Source: Symbiodinium natans
Taxonomy: Eukaryota > Sar > Dinophyceae > Suessiales > Symbiodiniaceae
DNA length: 57,500 nucleotides
Reading direction: 5' to 3'
NCBI GenBank assembly: GCA_905221605.1
Contig: CAJNDS010000080.1
Span: forward strand, 788,955 to 846,454
Shown here piece after piece: positions 43,401 to 49,805 of the stretch; position 1 is the stretch's first letter; each line of letters starts with the position of its first letter. The notes beneath the pieces are model-generated. The model had not been told where the DNA came from. It made no database searches and saw only the letters and a program-made list of their open reading frames with translations. The position numbers and the translations under genes are program-made.

Positions 43401-44431
43401 AGGTTCAGGAAATGATTCGAGAGACTGCCTACAAGGCTAAACCTCTCAAAGTTCCTAAGGAACCCACTGAGGCAGAAAGACGTGTCCATGAACTGACACA
43501 TCTGCCGTTCAGAGATTGGTGCCCACACTGCGTTCAGGCGAAAGGTCGTCACGGACCTTCACTGAAGCAAGTGGATCGACAGCCTGTGATCCAAGTGGAT
43601 TACTGTTATGTCAGCACGCACAAGTCGCTTCCCTTGAGAACCGTGTTGACTGCCACAGACGTGCAAACTGGCTTTGGCATGGCAGTTGTTGTACCTGACA
43701 AGCAAACTGCCAAGAAAGGTGGTGCGTACGCAATGGCTGAGCTGAAGAAGTTTGTGTTTGAAACTGGCAGGACATTTGGTATCCTTCAGTACGACAAGGA
43801 AAATCCACTGAAGGACCTAGTTCTGTCGACTGTTAAAGAGCTTGGTGGCATGAGCACACGCGCTGCGCCCACTGCTCACAAGCAGGCGATGGGCAGCGTA
43901 GGCCAGATGCAGAGGACGCTGTACGCACAGCTGAGAACTGTCCTTCTGCAGCTTCAAGAAAGCACTGGCGTTGAAGTGACATCTGATCATGCACTGTTCC
44001 CGTGGGCAGTGAAGCATGCTCAGTTTTTGCTGAACCGCTATCTTGAACATGCGGATGGCCACACAAGCTACTGGCGTCGTTGGCAGAGAGACTACAATTC
44101 AGGACTGTGTTGCTTTGGCGAAGTTGTGCAAGCAAAGTTGACTGGACCGCACGCTGCGCGCAAAGCATTCCCGTCCTGGGTAACTGGCATGTGGCTTGGT
44201 CGAGATACTGAAGCAGACGAAGTGATCATCGGAACTGAACATGGAGTCACCAAAGTGAGGACTGTCCGTCGACTGCAACCCTCACTGCAATGGCAAAAGC
44301 AGATTGTTCAAATGTTCCGCGCACTGCCTTGGGATCCAAAAGGTGAAGGCAAAGATGCGATCACTGAGTTTGTTTTGCTGCAAAATCTCACAGCCACTGG
44401 CAGAGTGAAAGAACCGCCCTGGACTGGCTAG
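40412..44431 (+). CDS. Gag-protease-integrase polyprotein (ORF1) of Ty1/copia element
   Basis: 1339 residues. Residues about 18-225 resemble the copia Gag/UBN2 region (NGFEVWRRLHQQF). About 243-308 is a lysine-glycine-rich basic stretch, then a CCHC zinc knuckle with C309, C312, H317 and C322, then a tryptophan/acidic tract at about 333-394. A hydrophobic stretch (NLFIASLFLIATM) lies at about 455-467. The aspartic protease has its active site at D516-S-G. Integrase follows: a zinc motif with H1026, H1030, C1037 and C1040, then catalytic-type D1063 (QVDYCYV) and D1128 (LQYDKEN). A Glu is not found where the third acidic residue is expected. Together these would form the RNA-packaging particle, cleave the polyprotein and insert the cDNA. 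The start is the first ATG after the primer site. Translation ends at TAG just before reverse transcriptase, an uncommon place for a break. Confidence 0.93.
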   Translation: MASLGSAPELRGLGGEVKLFPPPSFDGSLDKYEDWSWQMKKYIGLYKPEAKLLMDACEVLTEAVTDEHVIDWNRRTDASRDMKLIEFSRQLLYLLAQLTEGAARATVRQEDTENGFEVWRRLHQQFSLPNRSQGLNLLTEILDFKLRPDNFENDLADFIVLKNRHEKATGALVQDDLLITLFIRKTQGALQQHLRLNVSQIHTWKDLLATIQSYYKSRHLVSSTAGTARNDGPVPMDIGALKGWYKGNWKGKGKKGNWKGKGKGKSKGKKGFGTAKGWKGKGSDKGNWKGKGKGKSKGKGKGKGNGNGCFICGSQGHWSKECPQAKNVGAVTEEWNEEEWNEEEWNADWNEYEWYVGAIGEYEDWSSWDEGWYDDWSEGSYWQDEWQGHWHEPAQSSTAATTAASTVTVTEVTDAKEPAGTAAAVFTEEPTEVDSPRVSRTAGSSRTARPGIVRNLFIASLFLIATMTTGQPVLPNELPRNVSSETAVEQTTTPVDKLTEFHLQAGVTDRSWILFDSGASAHCCPEWFADDYPLLPLNDDAPALRSISGKTLEILGRRIVQLDCNGHSLCINFYVCKSIPFPLVSVSRLLLQGFWTVMSKDFMALLTVNQDPVPIVRQGTLVYLNPTVVPYHCAEDAKRCVKDLPKLLQESLSEDDMDMPLSGVCDVQDCSIDHVSKIYELLATAVDCWELDERNLTLTRHHHRWRMGLFSPEQCRDLPVPLSRFTGERVTTKLYGSGVSPVEVRDADFLKLADKTAQDTVRWKGKCVFKLRYKPELRHQGKQSPRLPAGKTKFFGGGKTDRVPPRTGVTTAPNAPGPAVTAFSRPPTPSATVPARPPRSRPVSSRGGETAEADACLSRLRSLVYHGPEMQAELVRLFNSPDPLTGQSRTSDYWLKLPRYWIRMLHTPRSCAFHPEDCATALDVERVSTDQLWADRYTYFTTSTDESRIDTGFQDLWSDMIEADGSVTKCEEPRADLGHTWTGYCLFVPLERAPNLEVQEMIRETAYKAKPLKVPKEPTEAERRVHELTHLPFRDWCPHCVQAKGRHGPSLKQVDRQPVIQVDYCYVSTHKSLPLRTVLTATDVQTGFGMAVVVPDKQTAKKGGAYAMAELKKFVFETGRTFGILQYDKENPLKDLVLSTVKELGGMSTRAAPTAHKQAMGSVGQMQRTLYAQLRTVLLQLQESTGVEVTSDHALFPWAVKHAQFLLNRYLEHADGHTSYWRRWQRDYNSGLCCFGEVVQAKLTGPHAARKAFPSWVTGMWLGRDTEADEVIIGTEHGVTKVRTVRRLQPSLQWQKQIVQMFRALPWDPKGEGKDAITEFVLLQNLTATGRVKEPPWTG

Positions 44432-44438
44432 AGAGCCA
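44409..44438 (+). promoter_or_regulatory. ORF1/ORF2 junction: +1 overlap of 23 nt or reinitiation
   Basis: The ORF2 frame (+1 relative to ORF1) opens after a TGA at 44406-44408, and ORF1 ends at TAG 44429-44431. Hence 23 nt are open in both frames, and the ORF2 ATG lies seven bases after the stop. Slippage at a site such as CCC-TGG in the overlap would fuse the proteins; termination and reinitiation at the close ATG is the alternative. No known frameshift heptamer is present. Confidence 0.55.
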
Positions 44439-46334
44439 ATGGATGATGTGTTGGAAACACAGCCGCAAACTGCGTCTGAAGAACGTGAAGCTGAAGTCGA
44501 ACCCTTGAGTTCGCCCACTGGTTCCAAGAGATCAGCTGAAGAAGGAGGCGCTGAGCCTAAGGCAAAACTGGCTCGCCCTGATCCTGAAGCTGACGCTGAG
44601 CCACTGGGCAAAGCGCAAAGAATTGCCGCTATAACTGAAGCCTATCAGCATGACTGGTCCTGGGTTGCTTCCGCGACAAGTGCAACTGAGGTTCGCAACA
44701 AAGATGGGTCGTCTGTTTCCGTCGAAGTGAACTGTGACGAAGAAGAAGCTGTTGCCGAGGCGAAACTGGCAAACCCCATCATTTGGGATGCCACTGAAGA
44801 GTTTCCTGAAGAAGCACAGGCAACTGGCATGAATAAGGAAATGGGATCCATGAAGGACTTCGAAGTGTATACAGAAGTGCCCGTAGAGAACTGCTCAAGT
44901 GAGCAAGTGAAGGGTGCCATTGGCGTGAAATGGGTCAAGCGCTGGAAGTCTGACATAGAACTGCGAATGCGTCTCGTAGTTCAAGGCTGCTTCCAGGACT
45001 CTCGCCAACTGGACCTGGATTCACTGTTCGCGAGCACACCGTCGTTGGTGACACTGCGTGTGTTGCTGATTTTGGCCCTTGCTCGAAACTGGACGATCAC
45101 GCTTGCTGATGTGTCAACTGCGTTTTTACACGCAGCAATGACTGACGAAGTGTTCGTCTGGCCGCCAGCTGAGTACTACCCTGACAGGAAAGTACTCTGG
45201 CGACTGAATAAGGCAATGTACGGGCTGCATCAAGCGCCTAAACTGTGGCAAGACCATTTTGCCGCTACGATGCAGAAACTGAAGTTCAAGCGCTGCAAGT
45301 CCGATGGCAATCTTTACTGTCATGAAAGTGGTTCACTGTTTGTCTTGGCATATGTTGACGATCTACTGATCATTGGAGATGACAAGCTCAAACGGCAGTT
45401 TCTTGAAGAACTGCAGAAAGAGCTGATCGTGAAGATCACTGGTGAGTTGGTCGAAGGGACTGAGCACACGTTTCTTGGTCGCCGCTTGCGTCACTGCGGT
45501 GATAGCTTTGATGTGTGCATGTCTCCGTCGTATGTTGACAAACTGCTTGAAATGTACAACCTGTCGAAGTGCAATCCTGTTGCCACGACTGGGTCGTCAT
45601 CCTTGAGACAGTTGATGCCTGAGCCACTGGATAAAGAAGGCCATGAGAAGTATCGCACTGCGGTTGGCAAACTGTGGTTTGCGTTTGTAAGGCCTGATGT
45701 TGCATACGCGGTGAAGGAACTGTCACGCGACGTGACTGCTCCCACCACTGAGTCGGTTGGAAAGTTGAAACACCTGTTGAGGTACTTGTCTGGTACCAAA
45801 CTGTCGGTGTTGAAGCTGAGACCGACGCACCAGCTGTCTGGAGCCACTGTCCCTGTGGATGTAAATGCGTATGTTGACAGTGACTGGGCTGGATGCAACA
45901 AGACACGCAAGTCGACTTCTGGTTCGACTGTGAATGTCCTTGGTTGTAATGTTCAAAGCACTGCACGCACGCAATCAACAATCGCACTGTCAAGTGGTGA
46001 AGCTGAATTGTATGCAATTGGTCAAGGCACGAGCGAGGCACTGTTCGTTCGCGCGCTGTTGCTGGAGAGTGGACTGACCCGCAAGGTCAATGTTCACGTG
46101 TACACTGATTCCACTGCAGGCAAATCTATGGCGACGCGTTTCGGCGCTGGCAAGCGCACTAAGCATGTGGAACTGAGGTTCCTTTATATGCAAGACCTGG
46201 TGAAAGCTGGACTGATCAAGGTCCTGAAGGTAGGAACACTGAACAACCCTGCCGATTTGCTCACCAAATATGTCAGCGTTGAAACACTGTCATCACTGAA
46301 AGGACGCTTAGGCGTTCATAGTAACCTGTTCTAA
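44439..46334 (+). CDS. Reverse transcriptase-RNase H (ORF2) of Ty1/copia element
   Basis: 631 residues. An acidic N-terminal segment of about 150 residues leads into the RVT_2 reverse transcriptase: GVKWVKRWK..RMRLVVQG at about 161-183, first catalytic D224 in LADVSTAFLHA, MYGLHQAPKLW at about 260-270, and the catalytic YVDD at 305-308. RNase H follows: AYVDSDWAG (D480 and D482), TRKSTSG, SSGEAELYA and TDS, ending with TKHVELRFLYMQ and NPADLLTK, hallmarks of copia C termini. All catalytic residues I can identify are present. It copies the element RNA to DNA in the particle. Expression as a separate ORF needs frameshifting, reinitiation or a spliced RNA. Confidence 0.95.
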   Translation: MDDVLETQPQTASEEREAEVEPLSSPTGSKRSAEEGGAEPKAKLARPDPEADAEPLGKAQRIAAITEAYQHDWSWVASATSATEVRNKDGSSVSVEVNCDEEEAVAEAKLANPIIWDATEEFPEEAQATGMNKEMGSMKDFEVYTEVPVENCSSEQVKGAIGVKWVKRWKSDIELRMRLVVQGCFQDSRQLDLDSLFASTPSLVTLRVLLILALARNWTITLADVSTAFLHAAMTDEVFVWPPAEYYPDRKVLWRLNKAMYGLHQAPKLWQDHFAATMQKLKFKRCKSDGNLYCHESGSLFVLAYVDDLLIIGDDKLKRQFLEELQKELIVKITGELVEGTEHTFLGRRLRHCGDSFDVCMSPSYVDKLLEMYNLSKCNPVATTGSSSLRQLMPEPLDKEGHEKYRTAVGKLWFAFVRPDVAYAVKELSRDVTAPTTESVGKLKHLLRYLSGTKLSVLKLRPTHQLSGATVPVDVNAYVDSDWAGCNKTRKSTSGSTVNVLGCNVQSTARTQSTIALSSGEAELYAIGQGTSEALFVRALLLESGLTRKVNVHVYTDSTAGKSMATRFGAGKRTKHVELRFLYMQDLVKAGLIKVLKVGTLNNPADLLTKYVSVETLSSLKGRLGVHSNLF

Positions 46335-46876
46335 CTGTTTGCGTGCCCCCTTTGTGTGCGCCCGCGTACTGATGCTCGTGATGATGCGCCGCGATTGATG
46401 CACTGTTTGGGGTTGGTTGCAGGACTGTTTTGGTTTGCTGGACGCCTCGTGCCATAGGCACTGCGGATTTACAACACTGCAGCATAAACATAAGCAACAC
46501 TGCTGTGCTGTGTGCGTTGTGTGTCACTGTCTTGTTCACTGTGCATGTACAAACAGACAAACAAGCACTGCTCCCAAGGAGCACTGGCAAGCAAAGCACT
46601 GCTTGTGCTGAGTGTCACTGTGCAGTTGTGCATGTACTGTTGTGCAGAAAGAAGAGACTGAGAGGAGAGAACCACGTTCACTGTTTTCGTCGATTCGAAA
46701 CGATTTTTCACTGTTTTCTTCGAAGTTGGAAAACTGTCTTTTACATGTGTCATGTGTAGAAAGAAAACTGTACATAGAAGTTTGGGCTGCACTGCTTTGC
46801 ATGCTGTGTTTTTGAGCGACTCAAAAGTCACTGCCTAACTGCCCTCTGCTTCCTCACTGTTCTGTAGACTGCCGCC
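46335..46876 (+). other. Intergenic region between ORF2 and ORF3
   Basis: 542 bp without a long frame on the sense strand; sense frames of 64-109 codons and antisense frames of 88-120 codons look like chance openings. By hand count 46321-46860 holds 23 ACTG but one CAGT. It ends in a strong acceptor-like signal just before ORF3, so it may act as an intron end or trans-splicing region. Confidence 0.7.
46835..46867 (+). promoter_or_regulatory. Candidate 3' splice (or trans-splice) acceptor for ORF3
   Basis: Branch-point-like CCTAACT (CTAAC at 46835-46839) is followed by a pyrimidine-rich stretch (46840-46865) and TAG ending at 46867, nine bases before the ORF3 start codon. Branch to AG is about 28 nt. 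Both cis-splicing from the leader and spliced-leader addition, which is general for dinoflagellate nuclear mRNAs, would use such a site. Confidence 0.6.
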
Positions 46877-48205
46877 ATGTCGAATGCCATCGCAAATGTG
46901 GCAAGACTGGCCACTGATGAGCCAATGCTCCAGATCACTGAGCTCGAGCAAAGAGCTGTGACGACTCACAATGGCAGACTGGCCACTGAGTTGAGTGGAG
47001 CCACACAGCGCATGTCACTGGCAAGTCAGGTGCCTGAAGTGACAATGGCGAACTGGCCCTTCAATGTCAGTGAGAGGCCACTGGATCATATCCAGGTTGA
47101 ACGGCCGCCGGTACTGTTCCATGGAGGAACTGTCAGGTGGTACTGGGTGTCAAATGCTGAGTATCCAACTGTCGAAGGCTACCCCAACCACTGGCAAAGC
47201 TTCGCTGATCTGCGACTGCTGCTCGCAAAGGAACTGGCCAAACTGCGCGATCTGGTGCAGAGAGCGGCAGATGAGAAGGAGCTACTGGAGTGCACTGTGC
47301 AGGAAGTGCTCACATCATGTGGAATGCACTGCTTCTTCGCTGCGCAGACTGATGGGACTGAGAGGGTCAGACTGCCTCCAGCTGTCCTCAACCTCCTGTA
47401 TGACTGCACTGATCTGCTGATGGATGCTGTTCCAGAAACTGTGGATCTCTTTCCATTTGTCAACTGGAGCAGCGAGTATACGAGGGAGGAAGCTGCACTG
47501 TTTGGCAGACTGACAAGTGAGAATGGTCACCCAACGAGTGTCTTGGAGACACTGGTGGCCAAGCACTGCTGGATCTGCCTACGCACTGAAGATGCGGAGA
47601 CATTGCTCACGACTGGGCAATTCTCACTGCATGGGATTTACGCTGGACAGTTCAATCTGTCGATGAGTGCTCGAGCCGCACTGTGGCGCCGTGGACTGTG
47701 GCAGACACAGACCGAGGAGTCCACTGACACTGCTGAGCAGACGTGGACACTGGTGGCGTTTCGGTTCACCACTGTGCATTTCATCGATCTGGTCACTGAA
47801 GGCACACTGCGGTTTTTCAATCGCAGGTACAGTGATTACATCGTGACCACTGACCCCGGGCTCACTGAGGTGCCGTTCACACTGAATGCGCAAGAGCGAG
47901 TGTCCGTTCGTCGTTGGACACTGGTCGACTGGGAGCCGAAGGATCTCTTTGCTCGGTCGACTGCCGCTGACTGGCATCGCAACTGTCGCCACATCGTCAT
48001 CGGGGCGACTGTTTGGACTGAGGCAACTGCCATCCAGCTGGGAGAGTTCATCACTGATGAGGACCAGCCCACTGGCACATGGAGGCCAGGATTCACTGGT
48101 GGTGACAAGGCACAGGCCACTGCTCTGACCACTGTGGTCACTGGCCTGAGGCGAGCCATTGGGACTGACCACCAAGTCTCAATCACTGTCTCGCCAGCCG
48201 AGTGA
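46877..48205 (+). CDS. ORF3, 442-residue protein of unknown family
   Basis: An intact frame between pol and the 3' LTR, where envelope-like or other extra genes sit in some retroelements. The start is chosen for its exact GCCGCC-ATG context and the acceptor signal before it. I recognise no family. There is no signal peptide and no clear membrane span. A probable helical/coiled stretch with L, A, K and E lies at about residues 109-145 (LRLLLAKELAKLRDLVQRA). There are scattered tryptophans and two C-terminal threonine-rich stretches. The absence of hydrophobic anchors argues against a classical envelope protein. It could be an accessory particle or RNA-binding protein, a captured host gene, or a regulator; none is shown. 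It carries the same dense ACTG signature as the rest (27 ACTG against one CAGT in 47041-47640), so it has been part of the element for some time. Confidence 0.82.
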   Translation: MSNAIANVARLATDEPMLQITELEQRAVTTHNGRLATELSGATQRMSLASQVPEVTMANWPFNVSERPLDHIQVERPPVLFHGGTVRWYWVSNAEYPTVEGYPNHWQSFADLRLLLAKELAKLRDLVQRAADEKELLECTVQEVLTSCGMHCFFAAQTDGTERVRLPPAVLNLLYDCTDLLMDAVPETVDLFPFVNWSSEYTREEAALFGRLTSENGHPTSVLETLVAKHCWICLRTEDAETLLTTGQFSLHGIYAGQFNLSMSARAALWRRGLWQTQTEESTDTAEQTWTLVAFRFTTVHFIDLVTEGTLRFFNRRYSDYIVTTDPGLTEVPFTLNAQERVSVRRWTLVDWEPKDLFARSTAADWHRNCRHIVIGATVWTEATAIQLGEFITDEDQPTGTWRPGFTGGDKAQATALTTVVTGLRRAIGTDHQVSITVSPAE

Positions 48206-48604
48206 GAGACTGCAGTGAACTGCAGATAGTCGATGGGGGTATCCACTCATGCCATGTCACTGACATTCGACTGGCCTCTGAGCTGGGGACCCTTTCCGAC
48301 TGAAGATGGAGAGTGACTGCAGAGTCACTGGAGCCCTGAGCCCTTGAAACTGGCTTGGTCGTTGAGTAAGCTGCAACTGCCGACTGTTCACTGGTCTTGG
48401 TGACTGTTTTGCAAGCTGCAAAGCTGAAGTGAGACCTAGCAGCACTGTACAGGCCAGCTGCTGATACTGTTCGCAATTTGCAAAAGCACTGGATGAGCCT
48501 GATTCGTTACTGCTGCTTTCGTTGAGTGTACTGCGATATGTGATGGTTTTGATTTGATAGTATACTGCTGCCGAGTTTCTCGCAACGGCCGAGACGACTG
48601 ATGT

Positions 48605-48629
48605 GAGTCGAACACTGAAGTGTTGACTC
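48605..48629 (+). promoter_or_regulatory. Hairpin directly before the 3' LTR
   Basis: GAGTC(G)AACAC pairs with GTGTTGACTC around a TGAA loop: ten base pairs with one bulged G. It ends at the purine stretch that should prime plus-strand synthesis. Confidence 0.6.
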
Positions 48630-48635
48630 AAGGGA
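48630..48635 (+). other. Weak polypurine-tract candidate
   Basis: AAGGGA, three bases before the TG of the 3' LTR, is the only purine run at the expected place. It is shorter than typical tracts, so the assignment is tentative. Confidence 0.4.
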
Positions 48636-48638
48636 CTG

Positions 48639-48814
48639 TGTTAGAATACACTGTTCCCTCTAGAGCCCTGGCAGTATTCACTGCCTGATCTGACCAAAGC
48701 TGTCGTCACTGCTTTGGCTCAAGTGCTGAAACAAGTGTGACTGATGAATTGCTCACTGCTGTGAATGTTGCGATACCTGAAAGTGTATCCCAAGCTGCTC
48801 CATTGAACTTTTCA
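48639..48814 (+). repeat. 3' long terminal repeat, 176 bp
   Basis: Same length as the 5' LTR, with two transitions between them. TG...CA ends are intact and the spliced-leader-like TTTGGCTCAAG is at 48713-48723. It is followed by the TGGGA target duplication. Confidence 0.95.
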
Positions 48815-48819
48815 TGGGA
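48815..48819 (+). repeat. Target site duplication, right
   Basis: TGGGA is the exact partner of 40184-40188. Confidence 0.88.
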
Positions 48820-48985
48820 GGCCCGAAGGGAGCCCTGCCTGGAGGGCCCCTGCCTGCAAGGCCCCTGAGGCCCCTGCCTGGGAGGCCCCTGCCTTGGGCG
48901 GCCCCTGCCTAAGACCCCTGCCTGGGAGGCCCCTGCCTGACAGGGCTCCTTGCCTTGGGAGGCCCCTGTTTGGAAGCCCCGGTTT
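48820..48985 (+). repeat. GC-rich minisatellite, right part
   Basis: The repeat of CCTGGGAGGCCCC-type units that was split by the retrotransposon continues here. The minus-strand 105-codon frame is a translation of this repeat. Confidence 0.8.
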
Positions 48986-49805
48986 GGGGGCCCCGCTGGG
49001 AGGCCCTTATCTGGCCTCTTCAAGAGCTTTTCTAAGGGACCTTCAAAGGGTCACCGGACCCCGGCGACCTTTCTTATTTTGGAAGCAATTTAGTGTTGGG
49101 AGACCCCGCTTGCTCAAAACTCCGACCCCCCTTGAAGGGGAAAGTTTGCCCCCAAAAACACCCCAATGAGGGGGACCCCAGCATCGGCCCGGGCCCCAGT
49201 TAAAAATGCGATTTTTTAGTACTCAAGCGACGGTTCTGGGTGGGCTCTCGTTTTCTGCATTTTTGCTCAAAACCGAGCCTTCACTGAGTCCAGCCAAAAA
49301 CACCCCAAATGAGGGGGTCAAGCAAGACGCAGCATCACCAAGGACGAAGGCGGCAGCCAACCCAATCCCAAACCTTTGACTTTTTGGCCCTCCCAGAAGC
49401 CCTCGAATGATGGACATCTAAGCCCAACATTAGAAATGGCGAAAGCCCAAACCTTTGATTTCACGCCCTTCCAAGCAAGTTTTCCAAACCCCCGCCCAGC
49501 ACGCAGCATCGCCGAGGGCGAAGGCGGCAGCCAGCCCAAGCCCAAACCTCCAGCAGCCCTCGATTGATAGATATCTCCCTTGCAATGCCTAAGGGCTGCA
49601 ACTTCAGGGTAGTTGATCTGCATCGATGCCGAGCTTTTAACCCAGCCAATGGACAAGAGAAAAATAACAAAAGCACGATCAGAGTTCAAAAAGAACCCTA
49701 AACCCGTAAAGGTTAAGGCGAGGGTGGAGCGCCAGCGGGGGTGGGCTTATGCAAGTCGGGGCGCGCGCCTGGGTGCTTTTAGCACCAGCGCGCCCACTCA
49801 TTGAG
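48986..49805. other. Spacer, about 820 bp, with internal duplications, no confident gene
   Basis: A segment of about 80-90 bp (GACGAAGGCGGCAGCC, then AACCT, then AGCCCTCGA[A/T]TGAT) occurs at about 49328-49422 and again at about 49498-49573. AAAAACACCCCAA(A)TGAGGGGG occurs at about 49154 and 49296. Frames of 63-123 codons on both strands cross it without recognisable motifs. ACTG is nearly absent, unlike in the adjacent retroelement. Confidence 0.6.

Larger units (their letters stand above)
48206..48638 (+). other. 3' non-coding region of the element
   Basis: 433 bp between the ORF3 stop and the 3' LTR with no plausible sense frame. In 48181-48640 I count 22 ACTG against one CAGT. The region ends in a hairpin and a short purine stretch (annotated separately). 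Packaging or RNA-stability signals could lie here. Confidence 0.75.
40189..48814 (+). mobile_element. Full-length Ty1/copia LTR retrotransposon with an extra ORF
   Basis: An 8626-bp element has matching 176-bp LTRs, a tRNA primer site, a gag-protease-integrase ORF, a reverse transcriptase-RNase H ORF, a third ORF, and a 5-bp target duplication. Integrase precedes reverse transcriptase, which is the Ty1/copia order. The LTRs differ at only two positions (40321 T against 48771 C; 40344 A against 48794 G), so the insertion is recent. All three ORFs are intact. The element is marked throughout by ACTG on the sense strand. Copying is by reverse transcription of the genomic RNA in a Gag particle. 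The termination between integrase and reverse transcriptase and the third ORF are unusual for the family. Confidence 0.95.

Noticed and set aside
45436-46041. 201-codon antisense frame
   Set aside because: Antisense shadow of the RNase H part of ORF2, which has clear family motifs on the plus strand.
47624-48175. 183-codon antisense frame over ORF3
   Set aside because: Opposite-strand shadow; ORF3 has the start context, splice acceptor and shared strand polarity of the element.
46877-48205. ORF3 as a classical envelope gene
   Set aside because: No signal peptide, fusion peptide or membrane anchor is visible; position alone is not enough.
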